64,000 nt of DNA, from contig CAIQBE010000012.1 in assembly GCA_903870015.1 (NCBI GenBank), forward strand, positions 1-64,000. The letters run 5' to 3'. Origin of the DNA: an uncultured Thiotrichales bacterium. GTDB lineage: Bacteria; Pseudomonadota; Gammaproteobacteria; Francisellales; CACEW01. Both the position numbers and the translations under genes were made by a program. Of the stretch, positions 57,607 through 64,000 are shown piece by piece (position 1 is the stretch's first letter; every line of letters begins with the position of its first letter). The notes below the pieces were generated by a model. That model worked only from the letters and a program-made list of their open reading frames with translations, was not told the origin of the DNA and made no database searches.

Positions 57607-58500
57607 ATGCGTCATTTTTGGCAAAAATTTGTAGTATACCTTACACTGGCATCAAGCTTGTTATTGAGCGCTTCTCTATGGGCGGCAGGAGTCTCAGTGC
57701 CGCCAGCGTTCCCTAATAAACTTCCTCCCGATATTGCTTTGATTAAACACAACGGCGTACTCAGAGTAGCCTTTGTCAAAAACAGCGAGCCGCCTTTTTT
57801 TATGATCAATAGCAAGGGGCAGTGGAGTGGGATTGAAGTTGATTTAGCGCAAATGATTGCCGACGAGTTGCAAGTGAAATTAGTGATTGTACCCACTGAC
57901 ACGTATGATCACATTATTGATAAAGTCGCAAATGGACAAGCGGATCTGGGAATGGGGCTCATCAATATCATGCCAGCGCGCGAGCTACGGGTGAGTTTTA
58001 CCAACCCTTATTACATCTATCACCCCCATGTTTTAGTTAATCGGATGCAGGCGGCAAAGAGAGGCTGGCCCATGTGGCAGTGGGTGGAAAAAGCTGAAAC
58101 CACAACTGAGCCCTTTACCTTGGGATATCTGAAGGGCAGCGTTGGCGGAACTTTAATTCAAAAAATGGCGCCCAGTGCACAAGCAATTCCTTATAATACG
58201 GTGTACGCCGCGATGGATGATGTCGTCGCAGGCAAAATTTTTGCAGCCGGGGCTAACTCGCCCATGCAGGCACAAGATTACTTAGCAAGTCATTCCAAAG
58301 CTTCGTTGGTTGCCGCTGATGTAGAGGTGAGCCAAGTAACCTATCTCATCGGTGCAGCGATGCCCTGGCAGTATATTTATTTTAGAGACTGGCTGAATCT
58401 GTATATGGATTATTTAGTACAAAATGGTCTTGAGACAAAGTTGTTTCAAAAATACAACCAAACGGTAGATCCTAGTAATGAATTTTCTTATCCGAAATAA
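57607..58500 (+). CDS. Periplasmic amino-acid-binding protein 1 (SBP_bac_3)
   Basis: The 297-aa protein has a signal peptide (cleavage near SLWAAG) and a family 3 solute-binding domain: PPDIALIKHNGVLRVAFVKN, PPFFMINSKGQWSGIEVDLA, ADLGMGLINIMPARELRVSFT and a hinge region LGYLKGSVGGTLI. This family binds polar amino acids and usually feeds ABC importers. Here it is the first of three tandem paralogues followed by a secondary symporter. Its 3' end overlaps the next gene by 23 bases. Confidence 0.9.
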   Translation: MRHFWQKFVVYLTLASSLLLSASLWAAGVSVPPAFPNKLPPDIALIKHNGVLRVAFVKNSEPPFFMINSKGQWSGIEVDLAQMIADELQVKLVIVPTDTYDHIIDKVANGQADLGMGLINIMPARELRVSFTNPYYIYHPHVLVNRMQAAKRGWPMWQWVEKAETTTEPFTLGYLKGSVGGTLIQKMAPSAQAIPYNTVYAAMDDVVAGKIFAAGANSPMQAQDYLASHSKASLVAADVEVSQVTYLIGAAMPWQYIYFRDWLNLYMDYLVQNGLETKLFQKYNQTVDPSNEFSYPK

Positions 58501-59359
58501 ATGGTGTTTAGGGTGGGTGATACTTCTGGGTATCATCTTCACCCACAGCGCATGGGCATATAGTAGCGCAGATGCAATGCGATTACGCACACAAATACCC
58601 GTGGTGGATGGTAGCATGCCTCCTGATATTCTAGCGATTCAAAAGCGAGGCGTGCTCCGAGTAGGTATTTATAATGTGCCCGTGCCGCCTTTTACGATGG
58701 TAGATGCGAAAGGCAATTGGACTGGCGTTGAAATTGATTTTGGCCAAATGGTTGCGACAGAGTTTGGGGTAAAGTTACAAATTGTTCCCACCGATAGTTA
58801 CGATGATTTAATCACATTAATTACAGAAAATAAAATTGATATGGCAGCAGGCATTAGTATTTTGCCCATACGGCAGATCAAAGTGAGTTTTTCGAACCCC
58901 TACTATATCTATCACCCCCATTTAGTGGTGAATCGCTTGGCTGCATCCCAGCGAGGTTGGACGACACCTGCGCTCATATTAAGTGGGATGCAAAAAACCA
59001 CAGAGCCATTAAGGGTAGGTGTATTTGCAGGCAGTGCCGTCGCGCAAGTGATCAAACAAAACTTCCCTAATTTACAAGTAGTCATGTATCAGGATCGTGA
59101 TCAAAGCTTTTTAGATGTTGCTAATGGTAAGATTTTTGCAAGTGTTGGTGCATCGCCCTTGAGTATTCAGGATTTTTTAAATCATAATCCCCAGGCAGCA
59201 TTACGTGCGCAAGACATTGAAGTGCCACAAATACAAGATTTACTGGGTGTGGCAATTCCTTGGCAGAGTTTTCATTTACGAGCGTGGTTGAATATTTACA
59301 TCGAGTATTTAAAACAAAATGGTGTCAGAGAACAACTAGCAAAAAAATATGGGTATTGA
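58478..59359 (+). CDS. Periplasmic amino-acid-binding protein 2 (SBP_bac_3)
   Basis: A 293-aa paralogue of the preceding protein. The signal peptide is WCLGWVILLGIIFTHSAWA. Equivalent blocks: PPDILAIQKRGVLRVGIYNV, PPFTMVDAKGNWTGVEIDFG, IDMAAGISILPIRQIKVSFS, NPYYIYHPHLVVNRL (nearly identical in all three) and ASVGASPLSIQDFL. Divergence in the binding pocket region suggests different ligands. It overlaps gene 1 by 23 bases and gene 3 lies close behind (an alternative start would overlap by 11). Confidence 0.9.
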   Translation: MNFLIRNKWCLGWVILLGIIFTHSAWAYSSADAMRLRTQIPVVDGSMPPDILAIQKRGVLRVGIYNVPVPPFTMVDAKGNWTGVEIDFGQMVATEFGVKLQIVPTDSYDDLITLITENKIDMAAGISILPIRQIKVSFSNPYYIYHPHLVVNRLAASQRGWTTPALILSGMQKTTEPLRVGVFAGSAVAQVIKQNFPNLQVVMYQDRDQSFLDVANGKIFASVGASPLSIQDFLNHNPQAALRAQDIEVPQIQDLLGVAIPWQSFHLRAWLNIYIEYLKQNGVREQLAKKYGY

Positions 59360-59363
59360 TGGT

Positions 59364-60185
59364 ATGATCAAATACATTAGGTATTTCATTTTAGCAACAC
59401 TAATGTTGTGGAGTCAGGCATTGTGGGCCGATACAAGTTTACCGCCAGATATTGCTGCCATACAGCAGCGTGGAACTTTGCGTTTGGCCGTATATCAAAT
59501 ACCTATCCCTCCCATGACTATCAAAGACAGCAAGGGGCATTGGAGTGGTATTGAAATTGATATTGCGCAAATGATTGCCAATCAATTAAGTGTGAAATTG
59601 GTCGTGATTCCAACCTCAACCTACGACAATATTGTCAATCTGGTCGCAAATAATAAGGCGGATCTAGGCGCTGAAGTATATGTCACGCCTGAGCGTGCGC
59701 TGAAGATTAACTTCTCTCATCCCTATTATAGTTTTCATCCACATTTATTAGTGAATCGACTGCAGGCGACAAAATATAACTGGAATACGCAAGCTCAAGT
59801 AATTCAAAATTTGCAGCAAAAAACGCCAGTAACGATTGGTGTGGTTTTGGGGGGGGCGACGGTGCAAGTGATCCAAGAAAATTTTCCTAATATGAAGATT
59901 GTTGGCTACAACACCGATACGCAAGCTTTTCAAGACGTGGTAGATGGCAAGATTTTTGCAGCCGTGGGCGCAACGTCCATGTCAGTTCAGCAGTTTTTAA
60001 GCCAAAACCCACGTGATGCCTTGGTTGCCGAAGATATTATTTTGCCGCAAGCAACTATTTTAGTAAGCATTGCCATTTCCTGGGAAAATTTTCATTTAAG
60101 AGAGCTTATTGATTCCTATTTTGAGTATCTTCAAAAAAATGGCGTTTTAACAAGTGTATTTCAAAAATATGGAGTGACACCGTGA
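59364..60185 (+). CDS. Periplasmic amino-acid-binding protein 3 (SBP_bac_3)
   Basis: A 273-aa third paralogue. The ATG at 59364 gives the signal peptide MIKYIRYFILATLMLWSQALWA; an ATG at 59349 adds five residues. Blocks PPDIAAIQQRGTLRLAVYQI, PPMTIKDSKGHWSGIEIDIA, ADLGAEVYVTPERALKINFS and AAVGATSMSVQQFLS match the other two in order. Its stop overlaps the symporter start (4 bases), so binding protein and transporter are translationally coupled. Confidence 0.9.
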   Translation: MIKYIRYFILATLMLWSQALWADTSLPPDIAAIQQRGTLRLAVYQIPIPPMTIKDSKGHWSGIEIDIAQMIANQLSVKLVVIPTSTYDNIVNLVANNKADLGAEVYVTPERALKINFSHPYYSFHPHLLVNRLQATKYNWNTQAQVIQNLQQKTPVTIGVVLGGATVQVIQENFPNMKIVGYNTDTQAFQDVVDGKIFAAVGATSMSVQQFLSQNPRDALVAEDIILPQATILVSIAISWENFHLRELIDSYFEYLQKNGVLTSVFQKYGVTP

Positions 60186-61483
60186 TCAAAATTAAAAAAT
60201 ACGCAGAAAAGCCGCAGGTAATTCTTTTGAGTGTAGTGCTAGGTATTTTAACAGGAATGTACCTGCGCGAATATGCCAATTTGTATTCATCGATTAGTCA
60301 TTTTTATTTGGCCTTACTTGAAATGTGCGTATTGCCGGTCATGACCACAGCGATTATTTCAAGCTTAGGGCATCTCATCCATAATGGCCATACGATATTT
60401 TATGTTAAGCGTATTGTCATCGTATTTTTAATTAGCTTAGTGAGTGCCAGTGGCATGGCCATGTTGTTAACGACATTGGCAGCTCCTGGTCATCATTTAA
60501 GTGATGCAGCATTGGATGCCATCAGTAAGGCCATTTTAAATGGTCAAAATGGTGTGGTGACGGCAAGCTCAGATGCGCCACTTAGCCTCTGGCAGTTCTT
60601 TACTAATCTAGTGCCTTCAAATATTTTTGGTGCACTTGCGACGGGTAAAAATATTTCAGTCCTATTTGTCAGCGTGCTCATAGGCGTCTCAATTGGCTTA
60701 CAACGTAATGACTCTGCTAAGAGTACGCTGAATATGATTCACTCGATCTTTTTAGCCTTCATCGGCATTATTCGCTGGGTTATGGTGGGGTTGCCTATTG
60801 GTTTGTTTTTCTTATTTGCGAGCTATTTTGCCGAGGCGGGTCCCAGTATTTTGGGCGCTTTAGCTTGGTTAATTGGCGTGATTTTGCTGTGCGGTGTGTT
60901 AATGATGGTGGTGTTTACCTTGATTATTTCATACCGTACTGGTTTTTCACCTTTTAGGGTGGTTGCCATGTTGCGCCAACCTTTAATGTTGGCATTTTTT
61001 ACTTCAAGTAGTTTAGCAACCATGCCAACAACACTGAATGCCTTACAACAGAATTTTAAACTCAATGAAGACCTAACGTCACTTGTGATTCCTTTGGGAA
61101 CGAGCTTTAATCAGCAAGCCTCAGTCATTCGCTATACCTGTGTCGCTTTATTTGTCGCGCAAATGTATGGTGTGCATTTGGGTATTGCCGCCATTCCTTT
61201 ATTAATGATTACGTCAATTATGGCAGCAATGGCAGGCTCTGGTTTGCCTGGAATTGCGGCGATCACCATGTCAGCCTTTGTGCTGCAGCCTTTGGGATTA
61301 CCTGTCGTCGTAGGGATTGTCCTGCTCACCATCATTGAGCCGATTATTGATCCGGTCACCACAATGGTGAATGTTTTTGGCAATTGTATGGCAACCACTC
61401 TGGTAATTAGGCAGGGTGATACGCTCAAACAAGAGAAAAAACCCAGTGCAAAACCAAAGAAACGCTTGTTATCTGAGGCTTAA
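60182..61483 (+). CDS. DAACS-family dicarboxylate/amino-acid:cation symporter
   Basis: The 433-aa membrane protein belongs to the SLC1/GltP family: FYLALLEMCVLPVMTTAIISSL, IPLGTSFNQQASVIRYTCVALFVAQMYG (helical hairpin 1 and TM7 region) and GSGLPGIAAITMSAFVLQPLGLPVVVGIVLL with IEPIIDPVTTMVNVFGN (hairpin 2/TM8 substrate site). The usual NMDGT motif of TM7 is changed, suggesting altered substrate or cation handling. It is coupled to three periplasmic binding proteins, an unusual combination for this family. The 3' end overlaps the convergent MFS gene by 15 bases. Confidence 0.9.
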   Translation: MIKIKKYAEKPQVILLSVVLGILTGMYLREYANLYSSISHFYLALLEMCVLPVMTTAIISSLGHLIHNGHTIFYVKRIVIVFLISLVSASGMAMLLTTLAAPGHHLSDAALDAISKAILNGQNGVVTASSDAPLSLWQFFTNLVPSNIFGALATGKNISVLFVSVLIGVSIGLQRNDSAKSTLNMIHSIFLAFIGIIRWVMVGLPIGLFFLFASYFAEAGPSILGALAWLIGVILLCGVLMMVVFTLIISYRTGFSPFRVVAMLRQPLMLAFFTSSSLATMPTTLNALQQNFKLNEDLTSLVIPLGTSFNQQASVIRYTCVALFVAQMYGVHLGIAAIPLLMITSIMAAMAGSGLPGIAAITMSAFVLQPLGLPVVVGIVLLTIIEPIIDPVTTMVNVFGNCMATTLVIRQGDTLKQEKKPSAKPKKRLLSEA

Positions 61484-62665
61484 TTTTTTGGTATTAAAAA
61501 ACGCAATAAACAAAAACGGTAGGGCCAATAGTTGTAAACCAACGGATAAGATCACCATTCCTAAAATAGAGTGCTGGTACATAAAGCCCAAAGTGACGCT
61601 ACCTAAAAACCAAGCCAGGCCAAAGCCCAAATTAAATAAGCCATAATAAGACGCGCGTTTATCAATAGGGGTGATTTTGCCAACGACAGCGCGCATAATC
61701 GAGCTTTGCGAGCCAATACCAATCGCCCACAGTGCAATGCCTAGGTAAATAAATACTACATCATGAGTTAAGAATACAAGCGGTGAAAACAGGGCGCTAA
61801 TCACCGTAACGATGATCAACGTCACAAACCCAAAGCGATCGTAGCAATAGCCTAAAATAGGGGAAAAGATAGCATCCATCCCCATGGACAAGGCATAAGC
61901 CAAGGGAATCAAAACGGGTGAGAAGATATGTTGATCCTGAAAATGAAACGCCATCAGTGGGAAATCAATAAAGCCAGCAGCTACAAATGCTGCTCCCAGC
62001 AGATAAATCCAAAATAATTTTAAATGGGAGTGGATTTTAAGATGAACGACTTTAATTTCTAATTCACGTGGATTGGGATATTGTTTGCGCGCAAAAAATA
62101 GCATAGAAATCGCCGCCATGGCAGGCACAATTAAAATAATAAAGCTAAATTGATAGCCATATTTGAGGTACAGCGCGAGTGCCACAATCAATGGGCCCAG
62201 CATTGCGCCAATTTGATCAAGAGCCTCATGAATGCCAAAGCCTAAGCCCATGCCCACTTGGTGACCGGCATGCGAGAGCATAGCATCTTTGGCTGGGGAT
62301 CGAATCGCCTTACCCACACGCTCTAAAATAATTAAGATCGCCACCAATTGCCAGGTTGTCGTGAAGCCAATTAAAGGCACAGCGAGCAAGTTAATAAAAT
62401 AACCCAAAATCGCAATAAACCAATAGCGGCCAGTTTTATCCATCCAGTAACCAGAAAGCAAGCGTAAACCATAACCAAGAAACTCGCCAAAGCCAGCCAC
62501 AAAGCCAACAGTCACAGCACTCGCCCCCAAAACCGCAAGATAAGATCCAGTAATACTGCGAGCACCTTCATAAGTCATATCCGCAAATAAACTCACAATT
62601 CCTAAAATCACAATAAATTTTAAGGCGTGATAGTTTTTGATATCAAGGTTTTTAAATGGGTTCAT
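61469..62665 (-). CDS. MFS transporter
   Basis: The 398-aa protein has twelve predicted helices and MFS features: LLSGYWMDKTGRYWFIAILG (loop 2-3 motif), ERVGKAIRSPAKDAMLSHAG and GFGIHEALDQIGAMLGP (helices 4-5). The pattern resembles the group containing fosmidomycin- or multidrug-type exporters, but the substrate is not clear. The ATG at 62665 follows GAGG; a TTG two codons upstream is in frame. Single gene, convergent with the symporter operon. Confidence 0.85.
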   Translation of the reverse strand: MNPFKNLDIKNYHALKFIVILGIVSLFADMTYEGARSITGSYLAVLGASAVTVGFVAGFGEFLGYGLRLLSGYWMDKTGRYWFIAILGYFINLLAVPLIGFTTTWQLVAILIILERVGKAIRSPAKDAMLSHAGHQVGMGLGFGIHEALDQIGAMLGPLIVALALYLKYGYQFSFIILIVPAMAAISMLFFARKQYPNPRELEIKVVHLKIHSHLKLFWIYLLGAAFVAAGFIDFPLMAFHFQDQHIFSPVLIPLAYALSMGMDAIFSPILGYCYDRFGFVTLIIVTVISALFSPLVFLTHDVVFIYLGIALWAIGIGSQSSIMRAVVGKITPIDKRASYYGLFNLGFGLAWFLGSVTLGFMYQHSILGMVILSVGLQLLALPFLFIAFFNTKKLSLR

Positions 62666-62822
62666 GCGCAATCAGCCTCACGTCGATTTTAATGCATTAT
62701 AGGGTTATCTTTAAGGTTATGCCATGTAAGCGATGCAGAAATTCATCAATTAACTATTGACAAAAACAATTTTAATACTAGAATTGCAGCGCTAGCATTA
62801 TTTAAGATTCAGGAGTGATAGG

Positions 62823-63944
62823 ATGCCCACTGTTTCCAATAACTGTCGTGCGCATTCACGAGAGGTGTTTTCAAGTTTTATTATGTTAATGCTATTTTCT
62901 ACATGGAGTACAGTATTATTAGCAAGATTTTTACAGGGCTTGTCGATGCAGCAGCCAGAGAAAAAAGCATTGCTGTCATTATTCAATATAGGGATGCCAG
63001 AAGGCGCCTTGCACCCTTGGTCAGAGCCAATAGTAGAGACCCTGGCAATATTAGATGCAGTGAATCAGGGATTGATATTTGTATTATCTGATTTTAGTCG
63101 TCATGTGAAGCATCATGGTGTTGCTATAAGGCCTTGGCTTTTATTTAAATATATTTCTTTTGGCCTATCTATGGCGATGATTGCAAGCATGTCGACATGG
63201 AATGGCACGATGGACGCTGGCGCTGATCTTGAGGATCATGACGCAAGGAAGACCGCTTTGTTTGGGGTGGGCATTGCTGTTGCAGTATTTTCAGGACTGG
63301 CCGTAACTTATTTTGCTTATAGCCGTGGCGTTGAAACAAATGATAGCGCTTGGTACCCAGGCCGGTTATCCAATAGATTAAAGTTTTGGGGTACCGCCAT
63401 ATTAAGTAATGCCGCTCAGGGCATTTTAAGTTTTTATCAAGTGCAGCAGGCAACAGGATCAGAAGCCGCAGGTACTGTATTAACACTATTAAGTTTAGTA
63501 GGGATGAACGGCACCCAAATGAGAGTATATGGAGTAAGCTTAGCAAGGTCTGAGGAGCTCACAGCAGAAGAAGCCCCCCAAGTGCAGACCTCAAAATTCG
63601 CAAGGCTCCTTTGCGGATATCTCACTATCGCGAATTGGTTTAACCTTATTACGGCACCGGCAATGTTGAGAATGAATTTAAGTCAAATTAAAAGCTATAA
63701 AGCACATCAAGATGAATTAGCAGTGCTCATTCCAACATTAATGATTGGCAGTGTTATTGGTATTGTCACGGTGGCTTTGGTAAATAGCTTTCGCTTAAAT
63801 TCAATCAAGAAATTATGTAGCGAAGGCGTGCCGACTGAGTTTAAAGAGCAGATAGGGCTGCTAAAAGCAAAATTAAGTTTGCCCTGCTGTGAGATCGCTC
63901 AAGCACATGAGGGACTAGAAGAGGGCTTATTGCCAGGGGCTTAG
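62823..63944 (+). CDS. Polytopic hypothetical protein, putative effector
   Basis: A 373-aa protein with about six to seven hydrophobic helices, for example FSSFIMLMLFSTWSTVLLARF, LFGVGIAVAVFSGLAVTYFAY and LIPTLMIGSVIGIVTVALV. It lacks a recognisable transporter motif. The C-terminal 45 residues are soluble and end in an acidic stretch (AHEGLEEGLLPGA). AGGAGTGATAGG precedes the ATG. Acidic C-terminal E-blocks accompany Dot/Icm translocation signals in Legionella, so this might be an effector (inference). No neighbours suggest a function; the window ends 56 bases after the stop. Confidence 0.65.
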   Translation: MPTVSNNCRAHSREVFSSFIMLMLFSTWSTVLLARFLQGLSMQQPEKKALLSLFNIGMPEGALHPWSEPIVETLAILDAVNQGLIFVLSDFSRHVKHHGVAIRPWLLFKYISFGLSMAMIASMSTWNGTMDAGADLEDHDARKTALFGVGIAVAVFSGLAVTYFAYSRGVETNDSAWYPGRLSNRLKFWGTAILSNAAQGILSFYQVQQATGSEAAGTVLTLLSLVGMNGTQMRVYGVSLARSEELTAEEAPQVQTSKFARLLCGYLTIANWFNLITAPAMLRMNLSQIKSYKAHQDELAVLIPTLMIGSVIGIVTVALVNSFRLNSIKKLCSEGVPTEFKEQIGLLKAKLSLPCCEIAQAHEGLEEGLLPGA

Positions 63945-64000
63945 CCGCTATTGCCACGATGAACTAAATAATCGAATTTCGATGTGGAATTGGTATTAAT

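Overview
The window reads as chromosome of a low-to-medium GC gammaproteobacterium, most likely an intracellular or host-associated member of the Legionellales. This is inferred from gene content and style: a Fis-type regulator, a UmuD-like protein with an N-terminal extension, UbiG, DapD/DapE, an isolated rRNA end, and many effector-like proteins (Sel1/TPR, ankyrin, HEAT-like, polytopic membrane proteins without recognisable enzymatic domains). One of these ends in a eukaryotic-type CaaX prenylation box. No species assignment can be made from the sequence alone.

Layout. 1-776: 3' end of a 23S rRNA gene, 5S rRNA and terminator. 860-1510: M50 membrane protease. 1512-4102: a 2.6-kb island bounded by a tRNA-Thr gene and a 51-bp copy of its 3' half; it holds an Xre regulator with two palindromic operators and a two-gene cassette (unknown protein plus HNH-like zinc protein), without an integrase. 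4198-5176: UmuD-like protein and two tiny ORFs that share an upstream motif. 5202-10575: tRNA, two tandem outer-membrane barrels, a fumarylacetoacetase-family enzyme, a 653-aa putative effector, a 38-aa secreted peptide and a SOUL protein. 10628-16802: a second, 6.2-kb tRNA island (tRNA-Arg, exact 45-bp repeat) carrying a glycine-zipper protein, an 879-aa protein and an 844-aa TPR/Sel1 protein ending in CAVM.

16906-23806 is mostly housekeeping: rpiA, rimI-holD-pssA, ubiG with a degenerate squalene/phytoene-synthase homologue, a DMT transporter, and dapD-dapE for lysine and peptidoglycan. 24392-30248 is a complete amino-sugar operon (nagK, nagB-II, nagA, sugar porter) followed by a POT peptide transporter. 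30445-38041 holds fis, a HEAT-like putative effector, prfA-rlmI and aroK-hemE-lysE.

38042-47535 is an accessory region: a 277-bp palindromic repeat element, APH-fold kinases, a YhcG/DUF1016 nuclease sitting beside a remnant of an APH gene, a 5'-truncated cyclase, an ankyrin-like protein, a GrpB-GNAT fusion, mtnK, a proline-iminopeptidase remnant and a membrane-anchored Nudix protein. 47564-57478 holds tspO, maf, an OmpA-like barrel, a DipZ-like thiol protein and the cyanide-insensitive-type cytochrome bd operon with a small third gene, then a GDSL esterase. 57607-61483 is an unusual four-gene set: three tandem paralogous periplasmic amino-acid-binding proteins, overlapping each other and a DAACS symporter gene rather than ABC transporter genes. 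The window ends with an MFS transporter and another polytopic unknown protein.

All function calls rest on reading motifs by eye; no database search was run.
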